Assembly: GCA_943323705.2 (NCBI GenBank)
Contig: CALPIT020000156.1
Location: 1 to 6,153 of the forward strand
DNA: 6,153 nt
Direction: 5' to 3'
Origin: Streptomyces griseus
GTDB taxonomy: Bacteria > Bacteroidota > Bacteroidia > Chitinophagales > Chitinophagaceae
Shown here: piece by piece, positions 1 through 5,877 of the stretch
Layout of the letters: each line of letters starts with the position of its first letter
How positions within the stretch are numbered: position 1 is the stretch's first letter
The notes under the pieces: generated by a model
Databases searched by the model: none
Told to the model about the DNA's origin: nothing
What the model saw: the letters and a program-made list of their open reading frames with translations, nothing else
Program-made: the position numbers and the translations under genes

Positions 1-1345
1 CTAATTTTTCAAACCCAACATTTTCCTGAGTCCCTGTCTTTAAATTCTTAATAACTGCATTTTTTTCTTCAATCTCTTTGCTGCCGATGATTACGGCAAA
101 GCGTATGTTCTTTTTATCGGCGTATTTGAATTGCTTGTCCATTTTGGAAGGCTCGTGAAAGAGTTCGCAGGAAATGCCATGTTCACGTAATGGCTGCATG
201 AGTTGATACGCAATTTTACTTTCACTATCGCCCATATTAAAAAACAATGCTGTTGTACCTATTTGTAAATTTTCAGGAAATAAATTTAGCTCTTCCATAA
301 CGTCATAAATTCTGTCGACACCAAAACTGATCCCCACTCCCGGAATATTAGGAACACCGAATAATTCTGTCAGATTATCATAACGGCCGCCACCACCAAT
401 ACTTCCCATTTGTACCCGCTCTGGCGCTTTAACTTCAAAAATGGTTCCGGTATAATAATTTAATCCTCTTGCTAAAGTGAAATCAATATCAATATTATAT
501 GCGATACACTCATTTAAGATATAATTCAGTTCATTGGCGCCTGATGTAGCGTTTTCATTATTCTCAAGTAAGGAAACAATCTTGTTCAGTTTTTCCTGAT
601 TGCTACCACTTATGCTCAGGTATTTTTCGATTATGCTTACCTGTGAGTCGTTCAATCCTCTTTGAATGAGTTCTGCTTTTACTTTGTCGATGCCGATTTT
701 ATCTAGCTTGTCTATTGCAATAGTAATGTCTGTTAAATATTGATTTCCTCCACATATTTCAGCCAATGCAGAAAGGATTTTTCTGCTGTTGATTTTAAGT
801 GTGTAATCTTTTAATCCAAGCTTTGTAAAAACACTATGGTAGATGCCAGCCAGCTCTACTTCATTTCTAAGGGAAGTGCTTCCTACCACATCGGCATCAC
901 ACTGTGTAAATTCTCTGTACCTACCTTTTTGTGGGCGGTCGGCTCTCCAAACAGGCTGTACTTGATAGCGTTTATATGGAAACGTGAGTTGTCCATGATT
1001 CATGGCTACAAATCTTGCAAAGGGAATCGTCAAATCATATTTTAATGCTCGTTCAGTCAATAGACTGCTGCTTTTTCCTTGTAGTACTTTTTCAAAACCT
1101 TCTTTTGCTTTCTCAGTGTTTTTGGGATCATTCAAACCGTTGTTGAGCACTTTGAAAATCAATCTGTCGCCTTCCTCTCCATATTTACCCATGAGTGTTT
1201 CCAGGTTTTCCATCGCAGGGGTTTCGAGTGGTTCGAAACCGTAACATTCAAACACATTTTTAATCGTACTAAAAATGAAATTTCTTTTTCTCACAGTTGT
1301 TGCGGAAAAATCTCTCATTCCTTGTGGCAAACTTGGTTTTGACAT
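1..1345 (-). CDS. hisS: Histidyl-tRNA synthetase (class II), 3' end cut by window edge
   Basis: It charges tRNA-His with histidine in the cytoplasm. I translated 448 uninterrupted codons from the ATG at 1345 down to position 2; the last base belongs to a further codon. Class II core features are visible: the start 'KPSLPQGMRDF' (residues 3-13), 'ALKYDLTIPFAR' (100-111), motif 2 with 'VWRADRPQKGRYREFTQ' (132-148, R134 the likely ATP-contacting arginine), the HisRS-specific 'LARGLNYYTG' (291-300, R293 matching the catalytic arginine of the family), 'GSIGGGGRYDNL' (314-325) and motif 3 'GVGISFGVDR' (336-345). The anticodon-binding domain fills about 350-448. Bacteroidota HisRS proteins are about 455 residues from memory, so only a few residues should be missing. 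The ATG overlaps the stop of the upstream phosphatase gene by one base, suggesting translational coupling. No promoter of its own is apparent. No frameshift or missing catalytic residue was seen. Confidence 0.97.
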   Translation of the reverse strand, partial: MSKPSLPQGMRDFSATTVRKRNFIFSTIKNVFECYGFEPLETPAMENLETLMGKYGEEGDRLIFKVLNNGLNDPKNTEKAKEGFEKVLQGKSSSLLTERALKYDLTIPFARFVAMNHGQLTFPYKRYQVQPVWRADRPQKGRYREFTQCDADVVGSTSLRNEVELAGIYHSVFTKLGLKDYTLKINSRKILSALAEICGGNQYLTDITIAIDKLDKIGIDKVKAELIQRGLNDSQVSIIEKYLSISGSNQEKLNKIVSLLENNENATSGANELNYILNECIAYNIDIDFTLARGLNYYTGTIFEVKAPERVQMGSIGGGGRYDNLTELFGVPNIPGVGISFGVDRIYDVMEELNLFPENLQIGTTALFFNMGDSESKIAYQLMQPLREHGISCELFHEPSKMDKQFKYADKKNIRFAVIIGSKEIEEKNAVIKNLKTGTQENVGFEKL

Positions 1346-1818
1346 TATAATGCTGCTGTTTTGTTTAAATAGTTTTCGATGATTTTGTCACAGTTTTTTT
1401 CGATCAATTCATATACTTCAATGAATCCGTCTTCGCCACCATACCATGGGTCAGGAACATCCATTTGATGACCTGGCTTTAATTCTTCAAGAAATAACTT
1501 GGTATTGCTTGCTTCAAATTTATCTCCTGCGATTTTTGTCATATCTCTCATTACATCACCGGCCATTGCATACAACACATCATAAGAAGCAAAATCATTT
1601 TTATTGATTTGCCTGGATCGCTGATTGCTGATGTCAATGCCGTTCGCTTTCGACAATTTCTGACAAATATGATGAGGAGCTTCTCCGTTGTGATAACCAT
1701 TGGTGCCGGCACTTTCAACCGTCCAATTCAATCCTGCCCGGCTGGCTTTGTGTTGCAAAATGCCTTCAGCCAAAGGACTTCTGCAGATATTGCCCAAACA
1801 AACCATAAGGATCTTCAT
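1345..1818 (-). CDS. Low-molecular-weight protein tyrosine phosphatase
   Basis: A 157-residue cytoplasmic phosphatase of the LMW-PTP family, which removes phosphate from protein tyrosine (in some bacterial members, arginine) through a cysteinyl-phosphate intermediate. The P-loop C7-LGNI-C12-R13-S14 near the N-terminus fits CX5R(S/T), with C7 as the nucleophile. The 'DVPDPWYGG' loop (120-128) supplies the general acid, D123. 'SAGTNGYHNGEAPH' (36-49) is also typical, and the length is normal. The stretch 'YAMAGDVMRDM' (83-93) lacks the 'MD-SN' seen in many members, but this segment varies in the family. Bacterial members often act in polysaccharide export with a tyrosine kinase, but no kinase or capsule gene is here, so the substrate is unknown. 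The gene is first in a two-gene unit with hisS and diverges from the TonB gene. The leader has no Shine-Dalgarno; a TAnnTTTG box lies about 30 bases upstream. Confidence 0.95.
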   Translation of the reverse strand: MKILMVCLGNICRSPLAEGILQHKASRAGLNWTVESAGTNGYHNGEAPHHICQKLSKANGIDISNQRSRQINKNDFASYDVLYAMAGDVMRDMTKIAGDKFEASNTKLFLEELKPGHQMDVPDPWYGGEDGFIEVYELIEKNCDKIIENYLNKTAAL

Positions 1819-1846
1819 GCTTGAATTTTTGTTTAAAATTTCGAAG

Positions 1847-1854
1847 CAAAGATA
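1847..1854 (-). promoter_or_regulatory. Putative -7 box (TATCTTTG) for the phosphatase-hisS unit
   Basis: On the minus strand the sequence reads TATCTTTG, an exact match to the Bacteroidota -7 consensus TAnnTTTG, ending 28 bases before the phosphatase ATG. No matching TTG/TTTG -33 element is found at the usual 19-21 base distance, so the promoter is plausible but incomplete. It lies in the 129-base divergent gap shared with the TonB gene. Confidence 0.4.
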
Positions 1855-1884
1855 ATTATTAGCGAATTGATTATGGAATAATTA
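1853..1884. repeat. Perfect 8-bp inverted repeat in the divergent intergenic region
   Basis: TAATTATT (1853-1860) and AATAATTA (1877-1884) are exact inverted copies separated by 16 bases. The left arm overlaps the putative -7 box of the minus-strand promoter and the right arm falls near its -33 zone, a plausible operator position. Both arms contain only A and T in an AT-rich gap, so chance occurrence is quite possible. Confidence 0.25.
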
Positions 1885-1947
1885 AGCAGTAAACATCTAA
1901 TACACAAATCAATTGCCTTTTATTTTTTCACCTTTAAATTAAGAGCC

Positions 1948-2763
1948 ATGGAAGCCAATAAAATTTTACAAGCCGATTTACTCGATATCCTATTTGAAAA
2001 CAGAAACAAAAAATACGGCGCCTATCAACTTAGAAAAGAATATGACGCCCGTTTATACAAATCCTTAGCTATAATTTTTTCAATTGTATTGCTGCTTTTT
2101 TTCTTGGTGAGTCGGTCTGCCAAACATGAAAAACTGAACGCCGCCCCCACAATTGAAACTGTTTTGTATAAAATTCCGAATCCAGCAAAGCCTGTTCCAA
2201 AACAAGCTATTATCAAAACACCTAAATCTCAACCAACGAAAACGAATTCACAACTGTTTATCTCAAAAGTAAAAATTGTAGACAGCACAGAATCTGCTAC
2301 TAATTTGAGTAAAAACCTTGACAGCGCACAAATTGCTTCCATTACACAAACTGGTATAACCGGCGATAAGCCAATTATAAAATGTTTGAATTGTAATAGC
2401 GATAGCGGAACAGTTATCACTAATGTTATAAAACCAATAGATAAAACAACACCGATTTTAACTGCAGAAGTTATGCCTTCTTTTCCAGGAGGAATGGATG
2501 CACTAAAGAAATTCCTTGAAAGAAACCTCACCAATCCTGAAATCTTAAATGAAGGCGAAATGATAAGTGTGAAAGTCAAATTTATTGTAGGTTATGATGG
2601 TAAATTAAAAGGATTTACAGTTGTAGAAGATGGTGGCGATGAATTTAACCAGGAAGTCATTAGGGTTCTCAAAAAAATGCCAGCATGGAATCCTGGCAAA
2701 TCTCAGGGAGAAAATGTTTCAGTTTATTATATGATTCCCGTAAAATTTATGTCATCAGAATAA
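1948..2763 (+). CDS. TonB-family energy transducer protein
   Basis: A 271-residue inner-membrane protein that spans the periplasm and passes proton-motive-force energy from an ExbB/ExbD motor to outer-membrane TonB-dependent receptors. The N-terminal cytoplasmic segment 'DLLDILFENRNKKYGAYQLR' (10-29) is a signature of Bacteroidota TonB proteins. One membrane helix follows (about 39-55), then a Lys/Pro-rich linker (77-96) and a Ser/Thr/Lys-rich spacer. The C-terminal TonB domain covers about 175-268, with 'MPSFPGGMDALKKFL' (176-190) and the 'VKVKFIVGYDGKL' strand (208-220). The linker holds a CxxC pair (C146, C149), which is unusual for this region. The start is supported by the conserved N-terminus; the leader is AT-rich with no clear Shine-Dalgarno, and no good promoter consensus was found. 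No exbB or exbD gene is nearby, so the motor must be encoded elsewhere. It is first of four co-oriented envelope genes. Bacteroidota carry many TonB paralogues, so no gene symbol is given. Confidence 0.93.
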   Translation: MEANKILQADLLDILFENRNKKYGAYQLRKEYDARLYKSLAIIFSIVLLLFFLVSRSAKHEKLNAAPTIETVLYKIPNPAKPVPKQAIIKTPKSQPTKTNSQLFISKVKIVDSTESATNLSKNLDSAQIASITQTGITGDKPIIKCLNCNSDSGTVITNVIKPIDKTTPILTAEVMPSFPGGMDALKKFLERNLTNPEILNEGEMISVKVKFIVGYDGKLKGFTVVEDGGDEFNQEVIRVLKKMPAWNPGKSQGENVSVYYMIPVKFMSSE

Positions 2764-2781
2764 TAGCAAAATAACTTTATT

Positions 2782-2813
2782 AAATTGCAGCCAAATTAAA
2801 GGCTGCAATTTTT
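2782..2813 (+). terminator. Intrinsic terminator or attenuator hairpin after the TonB gene
   Basis: An 11-bp perfect stem pairs 2782-2792 (AAATTGCAGCC) with 2801-2811 (GGCTGCAATTT) around an 8-base AT loop, and a five-T run (2809-2813) follows. The ATG of the next gene begins at 2814, directly after the run. The U-tract is short and the downstream gene has no visible promoter of its own, so partial termination (attenuation) of the operon, or mRNA 3'-end protection, seems likelier than a complete stop. This is inferred from sequence alone. Confidence 0.65.
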
Positions 2814-3071
2814 ATGTCAATAGAAGAAAAAGAGAACGAAAAACTCAGTGTCAGAGAAAAAGGAGTGATCAACATGCGCAGTATTATGGATATGGGCATG
2901 GGAGTTTTGTGGATGGGCATGGGCGTTTTTTTTATATTTATTAAAAGATTCAATACAGATCTGGCAGCTCGTTACGACGATTCAGTGATGAAAGTTTTTG
3001 GAGGTGTTTGTATCATCTACGGAATTTTTAGAATTTATCGTGGTTATAAAAAAAATTACCTGAAAGATTGA
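2814..3071 (+). CDS. Small conserved-type membrane protein with two TM helices, function unknown
   Basis: An 85-residue protein: a charged N-terminus (1-22), a Met/Gly-rich helix (about 25-43), a short polar loop 'KRFNTDLAARYDDS' (44-57), a second helix (about 58-75) and a basic end 'RIYRGYKKNYLKD' (73-85). I do not recognise a named family, though the 'MRSIMD-GMG-LW' and 'FRIYRGYKKNY' blocks resemble short proteins I associate with this TonB/PstS-like neighbourhood in Bacteroidota. The first helix holds a tandem seven-residue repeat, MGMGVLW/MGMGVFF. Start choice is uncertain. ATG 2814 sits at the base of a hairpin with no ribosome site, while ATG 2874 (M21) has AGGAG eight bases upstream and would leave a 65-residue protein keeping both helices. 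The stop overlaps the next ATG (TGATG), implying coupling to the PstS-like gene. Confidence 0.8.
   Translation: MSIEEKENEKLSVREKGVINMRSIMDMGMGVLWMGMGVFFIFIKRFNTDLAARYDDSVMKVFGGVCIIYGIFRIYRGYKKNYLKD
2861..2876 (+). promoter_or_regulatory. Strong Shine-Dalgarno (AGGAG) before an internal ATG
   Basis: AGGAG (2861-2865, preceded by a run of A) lies eight bases before the in-frame ATG at 2874. This is near-ideal SD spacing, and no other gene in the window has such a site. It either marks the true start of the small membrane protein or arises by chance from Arg-Glu-Lys-Gly-Val codons. Confidence 0.4.
2892..2929 (+). repeat. Short tandem direct repeat inside the small membrane protein gene
   Basis: ATGGGCATGGGAGTTTT (2892-2908) recurs as ATGGGCATGGGCGTTTT (2913-2929). 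The copies match at 16 of 17 bases with a 21-base period, so the frame is kept. It encodes MGMGVLW then MGMGVFF (residues 27-40) in the first membrane helix. Confidence 0.8.
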
Positions 3072-4015
3072 TGAACAACACTAAAAAAATATTCGTTTTC
3101 TTAATTGTAATTTCTGCTTTTTTGGTGAGTTGCCATACTGAATCCATTACAAAATCAAACTCAGACACACCCATTTCAGGCACAATTTTAATCAGTGTTG
3201 ACGAGTCTTTTCGCCCTGTTATAGAGCAAGAAATAAAAATGTTTGAAGCATCATATCCTGAAGCCCACATCATAGCAATTTACAAGTCGGAGGCAGACTG
3301 TTTTAAAGATTTTTTCAGAGACAGTTCAAATCGCTTGATTATTGTGGGTAGAGGCTTGAACAGAAAAGAGGAAAAATACATGATAGATTCTCTGGGATAC
3401 AATCCAGGCTGTAATCCAGTGGCTTCGGATGCGGTAACGGTAATTGTAAATGCTAATTCCAACGACACGTTATTTAGTTTGGAATCTTTACAACAATTAT
3501 TATCCGGGAAATCATATGTTAACCATAAAACGGTTGTTTTTGATGGATTAAATGCCACCAGTACGGTGAGGTTTATCAAAGATTCAATTTTAAAAGGTGC
3601 TGCTTACGACACCTCTGTTGTGAAAGCGGTAAAAAACAGTGCTGATGTAATACGATATGTTGGGAGTCATGAAAATGCAATCGGATTGGTTGGCATTAGC
3701 TGGATTGGAAATCCGGAAGATAGTGCTCAGGTTAAATTATTGAAAACAGTGAAAATCGGGTATGTAAAATGCGATATTTGCGAAAATGAACCTTTCGTAA
3801 AGCCTATGCAAGAATCTATGATTACCAGAAGATATCCGTTGGTTAGAAATGTTTATTACATCAACAAAGAAAATTACGAAGGTTTGGGAACAGGATTTAC
3901 TTCTTTTTTGAAATTTGAAAGGGGACAATTGATTTTTAAAAGGTCGTATTTAGGTCCGGTCATGGATTTTGAAGTGAGGAACGTGCAGATTAACAGAACT
4001 TTACCTAAAAAATAA
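3071..4015 (+). CDS. PstS-like phosphate-binding-family lipoprotein
   Basis: A 314-residue protein of the PstS-type periplasmic binding family (PBP-like domain). The N-terminus has a lipoprotein signal: basic 'NNTKK', a hydrophobic core, and a lipobox L18-V-S-C21, with C21 the lipidated cysteine. The binding fold covers about 37-300. Family-like segments are 'GTILISVDESFRPVIEQ' (37-53), 'VASDAVTVIVN' (117-127), 'GLNATSTVRFI' (159-169), 'AIGLVGISWIGN' (203-214) and 'RRYPLVRNVYYINKE' (253-267), the last like the PstS 'YPL-R--Y' block. I start at ATG 3071, which overlaps the preceding stop as TGATG; a TTG at 3068 is in frame but unlikely. Unusual cysteines are C77, C114 and a CxxC pair (C234, C237). 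No pstC, pstA or pstB is nearby, so it is probably not part of a standard phosphate ABC importer. Its ligand is unknown; the TonB and TPR neighbours suggest an envelope role. Confidence 0.9.
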   Translation: MNNTKKIFVFLIVISAFLVSCHTESITKSNSDTPISGTILISVDESFRPVIEQEIKMFEASYPEAHIIAIYKSEADCFKDFFRDSSNRLIIVGRGLNRKEEKYMIDSLGYNPGCNPVASDAVTVIVNANSNDTLFSLESLQQLLSGKSYVNHKTVVFDGLNATSTVRFIKDSILKGAAYDTSVVKAVKNSADVIRYVGSHENAIGLVGISWIGNPEDSAQVKLLKTVKIGYVKCDICENEPFVKPMQESMITRRYPLVRNVYYINKENYEGLGTGFTSFLKFERGQLIFKRSYLGPVMDFEVRNVQINRTLPKK

Positions 4016-4075
4016 ATATATCATTTACAGTTTCTTATCTATTTTTATAATTCGAAAAGGTTAAAATAAAATAAA

Positions 4076-5746
4076 ATGAACAAGGTTAAATTCGGGCTGC
4101 TGACATTGATTACTTTACTCACAAACTCAGTTTTTGCCCAAACTGTGGAGCAAGGAAAAAAGTTTCTTTATTATGAGCGTTTTAAAAGTGCAAAAGATGC
4201 ATTTCAAAAAACATTGGCAACTGACCCCAACAACGAAGAAGCGATTTATTATCTGGGCCAATCAATGATATTGCCAGACGATGTTTCCCCAAAAGACATT
4301 GCAGATGTAAAAGCCCTTTATCAATCTAAATTATCTGTTTCTAACAGTCAATTATTAATGGCAGGAATTGGGCATGTTGAGTTATTAGAAGGCAAGACTC
4401 AGGATGCTAGAAATCATTTCGAAGCTGCCATTTCATTAAGTCAAGGAAAAAATATAGCCGTTTTAAATGCAATTGGTTTTGCCAATGGCAATCCGGATTC
4501 GAAAAATGGAGATGCACAATATGCAATCGAAAAACTAAAACAAGCGACTTTAATAAAAAAGTTCAATGATCCAGATGTGCTTGTAAATCTTGGCGACGCT
4601 TATCGTAAAAATGATGATGGCGGAAATGCGGTACAGTCTTATCAGGCAGCATTGGTACTCAATCCAAAATATGCCAGAGCAAACTACAGAATTGGAAAAT
4701 TGTACCAATCACAAGGCAAAGGACAGGAAAGCATATTCATGGAGCATTTTGAAAATGCCATTGCAAACGATGCTATTTATGCACCTGTATATTCAAATCT
4801 ATTCAACTATTATTATGAATCTAATGTATTAAAAGCTGCAGATTATTTTGAAAAATGGCTAGCCAACTCCGATGAAGATTACAAATCATGCTACTATAGA
4901 GCCGCATTGAAATATGCGCAAGGATATTTCATGGATGCGATTTCTAAAGCAGATGAGTGTATTACTGCGGAAGCATCTAATCCATATCCAAATCTTTTTG
5001 GTTTGAAAGCCAATGCGTACAATCGTATGAAAGATTCTATAAAGGCAGTTGAGAATTATGCAGAATATTTCAAACGTCAGTCTGCCGATAAAATCACTTC
5101 TGGCGATTACATAGAATATGCTAAAAACCTGCTGAAAATTCCGGGTAATGAAGCACAAGCCGGATTGTTTGTTGATAAAGCATTGGCGATAGATTCAGTA
5201 GAATCAAACAAAGTACAATATGTAAAAAGTATCGCTCAAGCCTACGAAGCGAAGAAAAATTATAAGGATGCTGCGGATTGGTACAAAAAAATTCTATCAA
5301 TCAAAAAGAATCCGGGAAAAGTAGATTTGTACAATACAGGCTACAACTATTACAAAGGTTCTGTTTATGATTCTGCTATAAGTATCTTCAGTGTTTACTC
5401 ACAAAAGTTTCCTGATGATATTTTTGGCTTTTTTATGACCGGTAAAACAAGCTGGATCATAGATAGTACATTACAATTGGGATTGGCTAATACTGCTTTT
5501 GAAAGAACCATACAAATCGGACTGGCAGATACTGTGAAATTCAAGTCACAATTAATCACCAGCTACAGATATTTTGCTTCTTATGATGCGAATATCAAAA
5601 AAGACAAAGCTTCTGCGGTTTCATATTTGGATAAAATCTTATCACTTGACCCTGCGGATGCGGAAGCAAATGCTAATAAAGCGATTTTAACAGCTGCACC
5701 AAAATCGGCTGCCCAAAAACCCAAACCTGCTGCTCAAAAGCCATAA
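4076..5746 (+). CDS. Exported tetratricopeptide-repeat (TPR) protein
   Basis: A 556-residue secreted, probably periplasmic, protein. A Sec signal peptide (residues 1-21, 'FGLLTLITLLTNSVFA') likely ends at A21|Q22. The mature part is a chain of TPR helix pairs, clearest at about 25-64 ('ERFKSAKDAFQKTLATDPNN'), 91-124, 164-213 ('VNLGDAYRK' then 'AVQSYQAALVLNPKYA'), 270-335, 380-413 ('YKDAADWYKKILSI') and 495-530. No enzyme domain is visible. TPR arrays bind other proteins, so a scaffold role for the envelope cluster is likely but inferred. The C-terminus (539-556) is a flexible Ala/Lys/Pro tail with AAQKP twice. The leader (4016-4075) is AT-rich with A runs just before ATG and no close Shine-Dalgarno. 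The 60-base gap to the PstS-like gene holds no convincing hairpin, so the two are probably co-transcribed. The gene is last before a strong terminator. Confidence 0.93.
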   Translation: MNKVKFGLLTLITLLTNSVFAQTVEQGKKFLYYERFKSAKDAFQKTLATDPNNEEAIYYLGQSMILPDDVSPKDIADVKALYQSKLSVSNSQLLMAGIGHVELLEGKTQDARNHFEAAISLSQGKNIAVLNAIGFANGNPDSKNGDAQYAIEKLKQATLIKKFNDPDVLVNLGDAYRKNDDGGNAVQSYQAALVLNPKYARANYRIGKLYQSQGKGQESIFMEHFENAIANDAIYAPVYSNLFNYYYESNVLKAADYFEKWLANSDEDYKSCYYRAALKYAQGYFMDAISKADECITAEASNPYPNLFGLKANAYNRMKDSIKAVENYAEYFKRQSADKITSGDYIEYAKNLLKIPGNEAQAGLFVDKALAIDSVESNKVQYVKSIAQAYEAKKNYKDAADWYKKILSIKKNPGKVDLYNTGYNYYKGSVYDSAISIFSVYSQKFPDDIFGFFMTGKTSWIIDSTLQLGLANTAFERTIQIGLADTVKFKSQLITSYRYFASYDANIKKDKASAVSYLDKILSLDPADAEANANKAILTAAPKSAAQKPKPAAQKP

Positions 5747-5780
5747 GTTTTTTTGAAAAACCGCTAAACCTATTTTTTAT

Positions 5781-5818
5781 AAACCCGATATTTAAAAATG
5801 TCGGGTTTTTTATTTTTT
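5781..5818 (+). terminator. Strong intrinsic terminator ending the TonB-PstS-TPR cluster
   Basis: AAACCCGATATT (5781-5792) pairs with AATGTCGGGTTT (5797-5808): 12 bp with one G-U pair and a four-base loop. A T-rich tail (5806-5818, one A interruption) follows. It sits 34 bases after the TPR stop and separates this cluster from nuoA. Confidence 0.9.
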
Positions 5819-5823
5819 CATGC

Positions 5824-5853
5824 TTGTATATTAGCGTAGCTGTCTTATTTTTG
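5824..5853 (+). promoter_or_regulatory. Bacteroidota-type promoter for nuoA
   Basis: TTG (5824-5826) as the -33 element and TATTTTTG (5846-5853), an exact TAnnTTTG -7 box, are 19 bases apart, which fits the known primary sigma factor consensus of this phylum. The -7 box ends 24 bases before the nuoA ATG, leaving a short leader with a start near 5858-5862. It lies just after the upstream terminator, as expected for a new operon. Confidence 0.7.
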
Positions 5854-5877
5854 CATACCAAATTTCAAGTGTACAAT

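Noticed and set aside
836..1244. Two overlapping plus-strand open frames of 69 and 80 codons
   Set aside because: Both are antisense to hisS, whose full class II motif set and unbroken frame explain this stretch.
1591..1620. The LMW-PTP segment lacking the 'MD-SN' residues as sign of a dead enzyme
   Set aside because: The CX5R loop and the DP acid are intact, and this segment varies among active bacterial members.
2229..2579. A 116-codon minus-strand open frame opposite the TonB gene
   Set aside because: It lies wholly antisense to a well-supported gene, has no recognisable domain or leader, and fits the usual shadow frame of AT-rich coding DNA.
2926..3055. Runs of eight T (2926-2933) and eight A (3048-3055) as possible phase-variable tracts
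   Set aside because: Runs of this length are common in AT-rich Bacteroidota genes, the frame is intact, and nothing else suggests phase variation.
3068..3070. TTG as start of the PstS-like gene
   Set aside because: The adjacent ATG at 3071 gives a standard lipoprotein signal and the common TGATG overlap; TTG would only add one residue.
3280..3579. A 99-codon minus-strand open frame
   Set aside because: It is antisense to the PstS-like gene and shows no promoter, leader or family motif.
4016..4075. A separate promoter for the TPR gene (TATTTTTA)
   Set aside because: It misses the conserved final G of TAnnTTTG and has no TTG element at the right distance.
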